A DNA stretch of 64,000 nucleotides from Chalara sp. BL73 (lineage: Eukaryota; Ascomycota; Leotiomycetes; Helotiales), in the NCBI GenBank assembly GCA_918026815.1, contig CAKJVC010000071.1:1-64000 (forward strand). Reading direction: 5' to 3'. Positions 1 to 11,206 of this stretch are shown here, one piece after another. The notes beneath the pieces were generated by a model that searched no databases, was not told the origin of the DNA, and saw only the letters and a list, made by a program, of their open reading frames with translations. A program made the position numbers and the translations under genes. Each line of letters begins with the position of its first letter. Position 1 is the stretch's first letter.

Positions 1-840
1 ATAGCTGAACGACAGATCTATAACAAGATACAGTCTCAAAGTCTTTCGCTCTAGGAACAGGAGCGAGAAAGAGGTGGTGACTCAGAGGTAGCTTTTCAGC
101 GTGATAGCGTAGGGCTGAGAGTACAGAAGCGTAGTAATCTCTGTCGTTGCTAAAAGGACCTCTGGCAATTTCCCCACAAAGATCTCGCCCAGACCATGTC
201 AAGGCACGAGAAAGACATTGCCCCACACAAACTTTTCCCTCTGATTCGTAGAGCGAACCGATCTCCTCAAAAGGCGATTGTAAGATTTTTGCGATTAGAA
301 ATCCAAGCTGCCTCATAATCTTTTCCTTGGCTGTGTTTGGAAGACAGGGAGTGGATGGCGGGGTAGCTTGATGCCCTCTGCATAGGGATTCCACAGAAAT
401 TTGCTGCTGATGGAGAACCCAGGAGCCCTCGTGGTCAGCATGTAAGCTATTTCAATAGGATTCATTGCAGAACCGCTTAGTGAGTACGTTAGTTTCATGT
501 CAGCATATTTTTATCCTCGATGGCTTACCAGTGACTTTTTACCTCCACAACAGGGATGCGATTTAGCTTTGGAAACCCGGATCGATGTGACCTCGCTTTC
601 GATCATCATTGCGATAGTCCTCTCGGAAAACCCACTGTCCAGTCGAGGAGAGCGCAAGATCCAGTCCTCCCCATTGTCATCAAATGTCAGAACAATGGCC
701 CAGTTGTGACTGCCAGCCATAGGTTCCTGTGAAACATCACAAGAACATCGCGCGCTCCGAAGCTCCTCTGCATGTTCGATAAGAGCATTCAGGTTGAATT
801 TAGCATATCTGAATATCTCCGGCGTCGGCGTTGGTGACAT
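1..840 (-). pseudogene. APH-like (phosphotransferase/kinase fold) pseudogene, runs off left edge
   Basis: Reading leftward from an ATG at 838-840 (protein begins MSPTPTPEIF) the strand encodes pieces of the fungal aminoglycoside-phosphotransferase-like family: HNWAIVLTFDDNGEDWILR followed by ESEVTSIRV (N-lobe), IPVVEVKSH, IAYMLTTRAPG (hinge), then KEKIMRQLGFLIAKIL and LSRALTWSGRDL down to position 1. A good intron (GTAAGC ... ACTAAC ... TAAG) lies near 456-512. The frame must nevertheless shift once near 555-565 and again near 350-372, where no splice sites help, so I call it a pseudogene. The family phosphorylates small molecules or is catalytically undefined; the catalytic loop lies beyond the window. 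An upstream extension to 1005 in the same frame is poor coding sequence and was not used. Confidence 0.7.
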
Positions 841-1940
841 TCTGCTTCGTTGTGCAAGTAAAAGTGAACGGGAGATGGACACAAGCACGACACAAAGATC
901 TTGACTAATTCTGACACAACCCACTAACGTCGCGCTAAACCCTCGGGCCACGACCACAAGAAATCCGGCGCCTTGTCTTTCTTCAACTTCCTTCTTCAAC
1001 TTCAACTTTTGTTAAAATATATACCAATATGGTCAGACAACCCCCACCGAAACTAACCCTAATGCTTGTTGCATGAGCGCTATTACTTGTCACAATTGAG
1101 AAGTAAATTGCGGCTTCACAGCCTCAATGATAAGTATCTCCTTTCACCACCGTCGTCTGCCACCACCGTCTCTTTTCACTAACGCCTCCCGCTTTGCCAC
1201 CGCCGTCTCCATTCTAGGCCAAAATGCCTCCTCCAGCCAATTCTTACACAAAAGCTTACTATATTGCTGGTGATGATATTTGGTTCCAAAAACGTCAGTG
1301 ATGCTGTCTTGATATAACATTACGTACCCAAACGTACTACGTTAGCCGGTGAAGATGAATGGACTAGAGGAACAGTCAGCAGCAAAACAACCAGTACTTT
1401 AATGCCTGTAGTACGTTTTTTTTTCCCATTGCACTCTCCAAAATAGTACACAATTTACTGAGAAATTAGTGCACAGAAGACGCCACCGGAAACGATTATA
1501 ACTTCCGTTCGGAAAACATTCGTGCCGCATCGTAAAGAAATACGAGTCTGTAGCCAAGATTGTGCTGGGGAGGATGAGAAGGGCTGAACAAGGCTGATCA
1601 TCCATTTAAGGCTATATATATTGTGGTGGGGACGATTTTCTTTCCTTTGACACTTTGTCACGTGATACTCATGAGTGGTCAGTCATGTGACCTGATGAGC
1701 ATGAGTTGTATATAACCTTCGCCTCCGGTATGAAGGCACATCATCATCAATACAACACACCTTTCCACCCTTCTATATTCTACACCTTTATAAGCTATTG
1801 ACATTTATCTATTATATAGAGCTTAGGCTCGCCGGTGCTCTCCCTAGTATGCTACAGTCACCGTTACCGCGCCTATAAGTTTTGTGCTAGATCCTGTTGC
1901 CGTTCTTGCTCTTCAGCATGTTCCCCGCCACAATATTGTC
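841..1940. other. No gene recognised; promoter-like AT-rich stretch
   Basis: No open frame with protein-like content was found. Around 1650-1830 there are CACGTGA and TATATAA elements followed by pyrimidine-rich sequence, the look of a promoter or of an eroded LTR, but no partner copy or target-site duplication was seen. Confidence 0.4.
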
Positions 1941-4130
1941 TCTGTAGGAAGTAGGGGTTTACGGATCCGCGTATGACCCACCAGGTGACGTGGTCCGCAC
2001 AACCCCCATTTTGTAAAATCTAGAGTAGAACCTAATACAACAACAACAATTATCATATCCATGAAGAGCAAGAGCGTGGCCAACAAAGTAGAGCTACGCC
2101 CTTTTGCCCCACGGAAGGTAAGACACCAATACCAACAGTCTCGCTTCCTCTTGTAAATCGATCACATACCCAAATATGCCTAAAACAAATCAATGTTCAG
2201 TTCGACCCACACCCATGATGTTTTTAAAGTCACAACGTCGTATGACTCTCTGCACAGTGGACTCGAATTTCTCACCCATCCAGAGGTAAGTACCAGCCTG
2301 GGACCCAATTTCTTTCCTTTCACTCTACAGAGTCAAACTCTCCATTGAGCAGGATCTCTCTATAAAGACATTGGCCGGACTGATGTCGCAGTAAATGAGA
2401 TTTAGACTTTGTAGATGCTTGCAAGCTAGCCTTGACATATTTCAAGAGACATCCTAAATCAAAAAGATAAGACAACAAAGCGACTCTTTGCTGTGGAAGA
2501 AGCTGCTGGGATAGAGATCGGCTATCATGTTAGGCTAAACCATCATCATTTGTAATAATGGCTACCGATGCACAGCGCCGGCCGAGCTCCCTACCATCCA
2601 CTCAAAGCTTCTTGTTAACCTGCATTTTGGAATTGGGCAATAACTTTTAGATTACCCACTGAGGCTCGACTCCCTCAAGCAACAGACTCTCTGGTTCGTT
2701 CTCATTGCTGGTAGTGTCGTTGACACTGACAAGGTATCTCTCTCTCAAGCAAAGGCGCGATCGAAAGGAGAGTTACGTGAGTATAACTAACTGGTAGGCA
2801 TTCTCAATGGAAGGAGACAAGCATCATTGTTGAACATGTATTAGCCATCCCAATTTTCTCCAGTCCTCCATCCTTGAAGCGCTAGGATACTGCCCCCAGA
2901 CCTCTCGACAACTTCCAGACCTCTCGACAACTTCCAGACCTCTCGACAACTTCGCTTCGCTACGGACAGAATCTGATGCCAACGCAGTTTCCTACGGTGC
3001 AGCTGGTCATCCTACAATGCTGGTACCTACTAATACATATTTCAAACGGACATGAAAGGCCAGAGATCTGCTGAGGACTGAGTCGGTGAGTCCCGCCACA
3101 GCAAGTAGGCCAGGTATTTTAGCGCCATCCAGCTACCAAGCCCTTGCGATATCAATCCAGGGATCGTTGGTGCTCAGAAATCTTCTCCAGATGAGGTGGT
3201 GCTGGCGCCTGAATGCTTCACGGAGCCGGATATCAACTCGGTGAATTGACTATGGTTTTTTCCAAGAAGCATCCCAAGTCTCGCAGATCAACACTATCGC
3301 CACCTCCGAAGCCATTGCCAGCACTATCACAATCCCATCGTGATCACTCCACAGGTTTACCTCCTTCCTTATTCAATTCTCGCCCTGCCTCCAACGACTG
3401 AATGTCGAGCGCAGCAGGAACCTTTAAGACTTTAGCAGCTCTACTGAGGAACACCTTGCAGGCTGTCAAGAGCAAGTACAGTACAACCTATGTGTCTCAT
3501 CATCCGTCATTTTAATACAATACGTCTTTGGCACACTAGTTGTGGGTTTTATAAAGAACCTGAAGTTCTCCCGTTTGCGCTCTGTCGGCATCATCCACCT
3601 CTCCACGCCGGCTGTGTACGAGGAACTCTAAATTGTTGAGCCTTTATCGTCGGCGCTATGCAACACCGATCTACGCTGCGCATGATCTGAGGAATAAGAA
3701 TTGTTCTTCTTCAATGTCATGCAACATCGCTCCACACAAGGAATCCTCTGGGGATTAGAGTCCTTCCCATTTGAACTCAATTCCAGTCCACACTACCCTG
3801 GATATATTGCGAGGAACTTAAACCTACCGCATCTGCTATTCCTATGCCCTAATCTCACGCCCGATCGAGTGCGAAGAGTCCCCCACGACAAATTTTTCCT
3901 ACCCAAATTATGTTCCCGTCTTTACATATCTGAACCTGTTGGTACAGGTCTTACCTTCCACGGGGCAAAAGGCGCAGCTCTACTTTGTAGGCCACGCTCT
4001 TGCTCTTGATGGATATGGTAATAATTGTTGTTGTATTAGGTTCTACTCTAGATTCTACAAAATGGGGGTTGTGCAGACCACGTGACCCGATGGGCCGTAT
4101 GTGGATCCGTAAACCCCTACTTCCTACAGA
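1941..4130. mobile_element. 2.2-kb element bounded by 182-184-bp inverted arms
   Basis: Positions 1941-2124 match the reverse complement of 3949-4130 at roughly 90 percent: both arms start TCTGTAGGAAGTAGGGG at the outer end and finish GGAAGGTAAGAC at the inner end. The 1.8 kb between them holds no intact gene; only short frames and splice-site-like motifs (for example GGTAAGTACC near 2285) are visible. Similarity fades gradually inside 2125-2150 and 3925-3948. This could be a DNA transposon with long terminal inverted repeats, or an inverted duplication of a gene segment. No target-site duplication was found beside the outer ends. Confidence 0.6.
2897..2953. repeat. 19-bp tandem repeat, three copies
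   Basis: The unit CAGACCTCTCGACAACTTC occurs three times head to tail without a mismatch, inside the element with long inverted arms. Confidence 0.95.
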
Positions 4131-4354
4131 ACCTTTGGGGTTCTTGCCTTTATACTGCCATTATTTCGACCTTCGACTATTAGTCAAGCAATTTGCACTA
4201 GACGGCATATGTTATAAGAACGAGTGGAGTGTGCCACCGTATCTTTGATCCCGCCCTCCGTCTCCTGCAGTAACGACAATCCACAGGATCTCGACACACG
4301 AACGTTTTGTCCCTTGGACTGTAGACAATATTCCACAAGAACAGTTTACGTAAC

Positions 4355-4580
4355 TGTTGGTATGAGTGAATAGCACACCCTGCGACGCACGAATCACATG
4401 GATGTATTATAGCTCTCGTACGTAGATTAGCACTTAGAACAATTCAAGAACAAGTCAACCACCTGCAACGAGCATATATAGCATTGCGCTGAGATGGCGG
4501 TGCTACGTGCCTCGTGGGTAACCGACTTAAGCAATTGCAAGTCATACGAAGAAGTATCACAGAGAGTGATACAGACACAT
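4355..4580 (+). repeat. Probable solo LTR, family R, copy 1
   Basis: Starts TGTTGGTATGAG and is repeated in inverted orientation at 15582-15802, including the TATATAGC-like box and the string AAGCAATTGCAAGTCATACG. The 3' end is uncertain (around TGATACAGACA) and no target-site duplication was found, so the LTR assignment rests on the TGTTGG start, the length and the two copies. Confidence 0.55.
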
Positions 4581-5430
4581 ACAAATTCACCAAAAATGTC
4601 TACAATATATAGATGCCGACTTACTTAAAAATAATCTGTTCAGTTATCGATAACTTGCCACCCGATATAAATTTCGAGGTAGAAGAATCAGGACTTTCAC
4701 AGGGACTAGAAAGCTACCAACTCTCTGGCTATTCAAGTCAGGATGCCGCATCTCTACCGAAGGAGGCTGATAGTCAAGCAAGCCGCATCTTTTCTCGAGA
4801 TGTCACCCCGCACACTTTTGTCTCTGAACGAGTTGGAGTGAAATGAATCAGACCAATTTCCATTCTTATTAGCCATGATACAATCGCCCGTCTCGTGTCA
4901 ATACACAGAAGGTCCGATCAAAGTTCTTGGCTAACCACGTATTCAACAGACCAATCCAACTGCTCAAACCTGGTCCTGCCTCATCATTTCATTTGTGATA
5001 GTGAGTAGCCATTTCATCTTTGGATTTAGGAATGATGCGAAGTCCAGTTTTTTTCTTCTTTTTGCTTCATCTAGGAGGAAAGGCACTAGCTTCTCGCACA
5101 TTGCCCTATTCTAACTCTAGCAAGTGTGTGGCCCTTCTCTGGGCGGCGATGAAGTGACTCACGGGTACATCTAGCTCTTCAAAGAGGAGAGAGATGGGGA
5201 CCTTGTGAGGGGCCATACATTACTTGCACTTGATCGAGCAGAGCGAGCGTATTCTAGGTTAATCGCAGTATACTTGATAAACAGTGAAGTGGGTTTATCG
5301 TAGGAAAAGTATGCTCTTCACGACGAATGGCCGAGAGTGAGTATGAGGTAATCAACAAATAGCATTCTGATGAAAACAGTGCACTCGATAAAAGTGGATC
5401 CTGGCATAGTTAGAATAGAAGATAAATTTT
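4581..5430. other. Intergenic; no convincing gene
   Basis: A 77-codon frame at 4613-4846 (+) has no recognisable motif and starts inside or beside the LTR-like repeat. The rest, downstream of the SRPK-like kinase, shows nothing supported. Confidence 0.4.
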
Positions 5431-7090
5431 CTATGTTACTGTCGCTTCCAAAAACGTGGTTGCATAGGGCTGCATCAAAAACTCATCAAAAGCGAGCTCC
5501 TCAGCAACAGGCCTCTCCTCTGGCATCCAGCATAACATTCTGCGCAAGAACTGCACGAAAAGAGCCCGGTCCTCTCTGTCAAGCCACTGCTCACAGGTTT
5601 CGAATGATTGCTCAGGAATCGGAACAGAACCTTTCCAATTTCCTATAGTGGCATTAACAAATTCCTTCCACATGCTGGCCTCCGTAGAGCAATAGTATCT
5701 TTTTCTTTCCTGGTTTTGTTTTCTTCGGGTGGATAAGTGGGGCTTTTGGCACAGTACCTTGGCTATCCCAGTATTGACAGCACTTATTACTCCGTTTGAG
5801 GAATTCGGGAGGGGGAGGCCCCAAAAGTGAAACCATTTCCGCAAGGTGCTGTTCATCATCTAATACTCGATTTTTCTTCGCGAAGAATAAATGGCTGCCT
5901 TCAAGGAGATCCCACGTCTAGGGTGGGTTAGATAAAAGTTAGCTCGATTCTAGCTTATTGTGGAAGGCGTCTGGTTTTTGACCCTGAAATGTTCTCGCTA
6001 CTTCAGCAAAGTGGCGCAGCACAACTCGTGCTAGAGATTTAAAACAAACTCTCTTATCAGACAAGTTCAGCAACAATGCGCCAGAAGAATTAACGTTTCG
6101 TCATTGATTTGTACTGACCATGACACCAATCGCCCAAATATCCACTTTAGAATCCCAATCCATTCCCAAAATCACTTCCGGGGCGCGGTAAATGCCAGAC
6201 ATAATATCGCCTTTATGCTTTTGCGTACCAGCTCTAGCATCACCGAGATCGCAGAGGACTGGTTGGCCGGCACTGAAAGGCATTGGTCGCGAGTTGTAAA
6301 TAGTGCGATCACTAAAAACCTTCCGGGCGATGGGTCGTTCGAGTTCGCCTTGCTCAATCTCGGAAAAGATTGAGTTGTCCTCAATTCCTTGGAGCACATT
6401 ATTTGGTGAAATATCTGATAATGTTAACTTTTAGTTGCACCATGAGGCTAGCTTTATATAATTAAGCGCTTACCAGTGTGAACAACATCGCATTTGTGGA
6501 GATAATCTAGGGCTATTAGGATAAGCTGAACGCTCTTTTGGGTAAGTTCCTTTGGAAACCTATTCTGAGGAAGAAGTCTAAGAAACTCGGTGAAACTCAT
6601 CCCAAGCGGCTGATAGAGCATGCATTTGTGATTTCCGTTGGGACCAGCGACTTCAAATGAATCAAGGACACTTCGGACTCTGTTTCTCCCAGGATGTTCA
6701 ATAGGACGACTTTTTAGGTACTCGTAAATTGTGGTTTCCTGATCACTATGAATATTCGCATGATCATGCTTTTTTGTTCGAATACGCAATTTAAGCGTTA
6801 GAAATCGGTGTTCCCTATTGGCACAATAGAAAGAATCTTGACTAGTTGAATAGATGCAGTCCAAATCCTTGCCTAAGATCTTTACTCAGCCAGACGGTGG
6901 AATTCACCCCATATCCCAGTTTTCCCACAACCTGGTATCTAGATCCAAACACTTGACCGATATAAACTGGATAGTAATCTTCTGGGATGTAAGAGGAAAG
7001 GCCCTCTTCCTCGATCTTCTTTGTTGCATCCAGTGTCACAAACCCGGAAGCTGGAAACTTGCGGGGAGGGGAGCAAGGAGTAGTAGCCAT
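5431..7090 (-). CDS. SRPK-like serine/threonine protein kinase
   Basis: Five exons (7090-6873, 6814-6474, 6414-6119, 5917-5758, 5642-5431) join in frame to exactly 409 codons (408 aa), a usual size for fungal SRPK-like kinases. Visible motifs: start MATTPCSPPRKFPASGF, the family signature YIPEDYYPVYIG, glycine loop LGYGVNSTVWL, ATP lysine in LTLKLRI, catalytic loop HTDISPNN (HTD as in SRPKs, but S where K is usual), metal motif DLGDAR (DLG for DFG), YRAPEVILGMDWDSKVDIW, and a C-terminal NWKGSVPIPEQSFE. SRPKs phosphorylate Arg-Ser-rich splicing factors; this divergent fungal branch has no established substrate. The first intron uses a GC donor (AG|GCAAGG, 6815-6872). The third intron is long (201 nt). 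No frameshift or stop is needed, so the gene looks intact. Start at 7090 is chosen over an upstream ATG at 7198 because family similarity begins there. Confidence 0.88.
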
Positions 7091-7389
7091 GGTTCTAACA
7101 TATGGCTGGGGTAAATATGGGAGACGCCAATAGTGGAAGGGCGATTGAGAGATGAAGGAATGGAGTCGCCTCTTGGGGCCCAAGTAACATCTAGTCATTT
7201 CAATTTGCAGGGAATACTATCAAAAAACCATTATGTCTGCCACCTGAGGTTGTTTGCGGAAGCGAGTATGAGTAATCAATAATGGGTGACCCACCCTGGG
7301 CCGGTGCCTTGACCACAGTCGTCACGTGCTGCTTGGGCAATACTCTCCGTTCGCCTTCTCTCTGAATAAGTGAGGCAATCAACAAGAAG
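7091..7389. other. Short intergenic stretch upstream of the SRPK-like gene
   Basis: Presumed promoter side of the kinase on the minus strand. Nothing specific is recognised. Confidence 0.35.
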
Positions 7390-7742
7390 GAATACTAAAA
7401 GCGTTCCAAAAAGCACTAACCATAAGTGCCAGAGCAATACTACCCGTATACCGAACTACTCCTTTACCAGCTCTATTTAGAGAAACCGGAATTCCTCTCG
7501 CGGAGCATTTGCTCGACGCTTTAGCGCTTGCAGACACTGCCCGTATCCGCCGCCTCGACCCTGCACATCCTCTTAAAGCCCGCGCCGAAGCCTACCAAAA
7601 TGCCCCTACAAGGCGGCCCCGTGGCTCTAACAGTAACAACCCTCCTGCTTACTTTAAAGACCCCAAATTTGCTATTCGAACAACTCCCCGGCATGCCCGC
7701 CGCTGGCGTACTCTCCCGCCAGCAGAACAACTAAACGCTATT
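7390..7742 (+). mobile_element. LINE (Tad-type) ORF2 fragment
   Basis: The translation LLDALALADTARIRRLDP ... TPRHARRWRTLPPAEQLNAI matches the segment between reverse transcriptase and RNase H of the large LINE at 55197-59811 (LLDALALADTARLRRLD ... TPRHARRWQTFPPAEQLNAI). The fragment is open and much less RIP-damaged than that copy. It is cut at its 3' side by a family-G LTR starting at about 7743. Confidence 0.8.
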
Positions 7743-8030
7743 TTCCACGGCCCTGGCCTTCTCTGGCTCGGGCTCAGCACCGGACACCTCAGAGCTCGGG
7801 CGGAGCTCACCACCGGATGCCCCAGAGCTCGGACAGAGCTCACCACCGGACACCGCAAAGCTCGCCTATCCTGGCCTCCGGCCAGTTCCTGTATATAGAG
7901 CACTGCTTTCCTTCCCTTCTTCTGTCTGTAGCTTGTTCTCTTAGTTATAACAATTGATAGTTGTTTACACCTCTGAGTCCTTCTATCTAGATCCACGGAT
8001 CGAGATCCCTATTCAGCTTGAGTTGTTACA
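7743..8030 (+). repeat. Solo LTR, family G, copy 1
   Basis: Shares CACGGCCCTGGCC at the start, CCTGTATATA(G/A)AGCACTGCT (TATA region) and a TTGAGTTGTTACA end with the copies at 18849-19104 (inverted) and 47059-47346. The first TGT is mutated (TTC) and no duplication flanks it. The middle holds repeated GAGCTC-rich motifs that differ in number among copies. Confidence 0.75.
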
Positions 8031-8778
8031 AATGGCGTTGTTGAAAAAGCTAGCTAAGCTGAGCACACTGATTGCGGTCTCCGCCCCAGCCATTTTCGCG
8101 CGAACATTAGGACCGCGGAGGATTTGAAGAGAACATTGTGAAACTTCATGGATGTTATACGAGTAGTATGCCAAGTATGGGGAGAAAAGGACGGAATATT
8201 CAAAGCAGATGACCACGCAGCTTTATTTCTGTCACAGAATAGACCCGCGTAGAGGGTCATTGGCTGGATACGCGAGCATGCCAAGGGAGGATAAGGAGTT
8301 GGTATTTATGGGAACAGCTCAACCTTAGATTATCTGTTCTTCAAGCGTGTATACATACAATAATATCACTTCGCTACTTGGGACTGTCAACAATCAATTA
8401 ACTGTTCGCTGCACTACTGAGTACTCTCCGTGATACCTTCCTTAGCTATAGATTCTCGTATTGCACCACCGTTGCCCTCTGTATCTGTAGATCCACAGCG
8501 CGTGCCGTGACAACCGGCTTAAAACTTATAAGACAACCATAATAGCAAGAATAGTTGAAGTCACAGGCCTGTAGAGCTGAAGCTACAGGGTTGAGACAAG
8601 CTGGGCCAGGTGGCAAAACTAGTGAACTTAGGGTGTATAAATAGGCTACACATCACTGTAGGAATAGGCAATCGAGTTGTTATCCCCGAACCTGCAACAC
8701 TCTCAAATGCGGTAGCTGTTAATTAATAATAGATTAAGTACGCATTCTAGACCGGATGTAATAGTAGATTGGCTAGAA
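8031..8778. other. Gene-poor stretch with a partial family-B LTR at 8436-8512
   Basis: 8436-8512 is the 3' half of LTR family B (ends GCGTGCCGTGACA). The remaining sequence, which forms the 3' flank of the GH127 gene, has no supported gene; short frames at 8013-8284 (-) show no family motif. Confidence 0.5.
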
Positions 8779-11136
8779 TTACGGAGCCAGTTCCTGCTCT
8801 GCCTCGCTAGCTTTCGCGACGATAGTATCCCGCTCCTTAGTAGTATACACTTTAGCGGCGACAAACGCGTCTATAGTTGAGTTAACCACCTGAACAAACG
8901 CGGCGTGTGTAGTAAACGGCGCCTGATCCCAAATTAAGTCGAGGAATGTCGGTCCATCAGTGCCTGGGGAGGTGATCCCAGAAACTGGCACGTCGTACTT
9001 GGGTAGCTCGTCGTTGCGCTTGCGGTTTGGCACACCCGTGTTGATTGTACCAAAGACCACAACCGGCTCGACACGTAGGAAATACGAAGAGACGGCCTGG
9101 TTGTCGCTGATATAGTACGGCCGCACGTTCAAGCTGCCGCTAGTGGAAAAGGTGGTAAAGAGCGGATCGCCGGCCGATGTTTTCCCTGTCTGCTTAATGG
9201 CGGCCTGCTGGTAGTCGCCGTTCCGCTTTAAGTACCGGTAAAGCGACAGCTGCCAGTAGCTACCACCGCTCGGCTTACCGATGGTCTGCAGCAGCACCGG
9301 TCCCCAGATGATTGCCTGGGTGTCTGGGCGATCTAGCGCACGCTCGATTCGGATACTGAAAGGCATTCGCACTTGAATCACATCGCCCGTCTTCCAGGTC
9401 CGGCTCAGGGAGAGGTACGTGCTGGGTTGCACGTCCTTGGTGGACTGGGCCTCCCCGTTAACGGTGACCTGGAAGCCGTTACGAACCCAGCCGGGCACCC
9501 GTAGTTTAATATCCAGCGGGCCCTGTCCGGTGACGGTGAAGTTGGCCGTGTCCCCACGTGGGAAGGCCGTCTCCTGCTTGATCGAGAAGCGTTTCTCGGT
9601 CCAGGTTAGTGTAGACGGAACGTACAGATTCACCCAAAGTGCAGACCCATCCGCTGAGCGCAGGTAGACCGTCTCCTGGTACTTGGTGTGGCTCTCCATG
9701 CCGGTGCCGCCGCAGCAGGTGCCGGTGTTGCCATAGTCGCGGCTGGAGCCTGGGGAAAGTGGCTGGAAGTAGGTGAGCTGTGGGTCGGCGGTGCTGGTCG
9801 TGTCGGCGCGCGACCCCGTGATCATGTTAAACAGGCCGCGCTCGTAGTGGTCCATGTACGTCGCATTGTGCTCGTGCAAGAACAGGTTCCGGGCCAGCTT
9901 GAGTGTGTTATACGTCGTGCACGTTTCGGCACCGTTCTGGGCGATAGCATTCGCGATGTTGTCCCGATTCTGGAATAATTCGGGGTTGTCGTTAGCGCCC
10001 GGATAGTTGCCGCCGGTGCCGCCACTAGCAAACTCGCGGTGCGGCACTACCCAGCCGAAGAAGTTCTTAGCCGCGGTAAAGTACTCGCGCATACCACTCT
10101 GCTCATAGACTCTTAAGTAACCGAGGAACTGAGGTACGTGCGTGTTGGCGTGGAGCCGCTCGGCGCGGCGCCGGCCCGGCTTGTTCTGCGGTGTCACTAC
10201 GAGGATGTCCCGGTCCGCAACAGCTGCACCGAACAGAGACTCGCGATTATCAAAAGCTGTGGCGGTTTGCAGGTGTCGGTCGTCGCCGGTCAAGGCGTAG
10301 ATCTCTGGGAACACCTCGTTGGCGGCGCCAAACTCGCCAGCGATGTACGTGTCCCACATGTAGTTGAGGTCGCTCCGCGTCAGATTTCCCTTGTAGCCGG
10401 CCTGGTTCTTGTCGCCGACGGTCAGCGCGAGGTGCGCCCATTCGGCCATTTTCACTACCACTTGCAGGGCCTGGGAGCTGTTGGTGTTGTAATACGCGTC
10501 CAGAAGCCCCCGCATAATCTTGTGCTGCGTGTACCATGCCGCCCACGTGTTGGTGTTGGCGTTGCCTCCATAGACTGCGAAACGTGGCGGGCCTAAGCGT
10601 AGCACTGTGTCCTCGGGAAGCGCACCCAGATATCCTGGGTGCGTGGGCTTCTTTTGCGCTGTATACACTTCTTGGCATACGGCCAGTTCGGCCACCATCC
10701 AGTCGAGCTTGCTTTTGAAAGCCGTTTCGCCCTGTTCGGCATACGCTTGGGAAAGGGCTGTCATGAAATGGCCTGTCCAGTGTCCGCTGAGCAGCCCGCC
10801 GTCCTCCCACCCGCCGGGCGGAGAAATATCGCTGGGGTTGGGCCGGCCAGCCTGGTTGTTAAAAAGAACGAGGAAGCGTCGCTCGTCGTACGCCCGGAGG
10901 AACCCCTTGATCCGGTCGCGCTTCTCCTGTAGTAAACCTCCGCCGAGCCGCACCTGGTCGAGGCGGAATGGTCGCACTGGCGCGGTACCCCCCGGACCTG
11001 GATCCGCCGCCACATTCGCTAACATGGGGTTGTTGTCCGGCGTCATATGACTAGCGCCATTGCCGACGATCACGGCGACTGCCAAAGCCTGGAGAAGCCG
11101 GCGTAGGTTGAACATGTTCTCGTTAAGACAGGTCAT
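8779..11136 (-). CDS. Secreted beta-L-arabinofuranosidase-like glycoside hydrolase (GH127/DUF1680)
   Basis: One uninterrupted 785-codon frame. A hydrophobic leader (LLQALAVAVIVGNGAS, residues about 13-28) predicts secretion; initiation could also be at the internal Met at 11115. The (alpha/alpha)6-barrel region carries family strings such as GWEDGGLLSGHWTGH, YTQHKIMRGLLDAY and FGAANEVFPEIYALTGD. The cysteine pair and glutamate known to bind zinc and act as nucleophile in bacterial HypBA1 have counterparts here: GAETCTTYN (Glu-x-Cys) and TGTCCGGTG (Cys-Cys), 68 residues apart. A beta-rich C-terminal domain follows. The family removes L-arabinofuranose from plant arabinans or hydroxyproline-linked glycans; related families GH142/GH146 cannot be excluded. 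It has no intron and visibly higher GC than its surroundings, and lies between transposon relics, which suggests transfer from bacteria. Confidence 0.9.
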   Translation of the reverse strand: MTCLNENMFNLRRLLQALAVAVIVGNGASHMTPDNNPMLANVAADPGPGGTAPVRPFRLDQVRLGGGLLQEKRDRIKGFLRAYDERRFLVLFNNQAGRPNPSDISPPGGWEDGGLLSGHWTGHFMTALSQAYAEQGETAFKSKLDWMVAELAVCQEVYTAQKKPTHPGYLGALPEDTVLRLGPPRFAVYGGNANTNTWAAWYTQHKIMRGLLDAYYNTNSSQALQVVVKMAEWAHLALTVGDKNQAGYKGNLTRSDLNYMWDTYIAGEFGAANEVFPEIYALTGDDRHLQTATAFDNRESLFGAAVADRDILVVTPQNKPGRRRAERLHANTHVPQFLGYLRVYEQSGMREYFTAAKNFFGWVVPHREFASGGTGGNYPGANDNPELFQNRDNIANAIAQNGAETCTTYNTLKLARNLFLHEHNATYMDHYERGLFNMITGSRADTTSTADPQLTYFQPLSPGSSRDYGNTGTCCGGTGMESHTKYQETVYLRSADGSALWVNLYVPSTLTWTEKRFSIKQETAFPRGDTANFTVTGQGPLDIKLRVPGWVRNGFQVTVNGEAQSTKDVQPSTYLSLSRTWKTGDVIQVRMPFSIRIERALDRPDTQAIIWGPVLLQTIGKPSGGSYWQLSLYRYLKRNGDYQQAAIKQTGKTSAGDPLFTTFSTSGSLNVRPYYISDNQAVSSYFLRVEPVVVFGTINTGVPNRKRNDELPKYDVPVSGITSPGTDGPTFLDLIWDQAPFTTHAAFVQVVNSTIDAFVAAKVYTTKERDTIVAKASEAEQELAP

Positions 11137-11196
11137 GGAAAGACATGCGTCGAAGTGATCGTGTGGGAAGTCAACGGAGGCTTTGGCATTTAGTAC

Positions 11197-11206
11197 TCTT
11201 TATACC
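11197..11206 (-). promoter_or_regulatory. Possible TATA box for the GH127 gene
   Basis: On the minus strand the sequence reads GGTATAAAGAG about 60-70 nt upstream of the ATG at 11136, a plausible core promoter position. No functional evidence. Confidence 0.4.

Noticed and set aside
511..1005. Upstream extension of the APH-like frame to 1005
   Set aside because: Residues before the Met at 840 are low in protein-like character and the family similarity starts after it.
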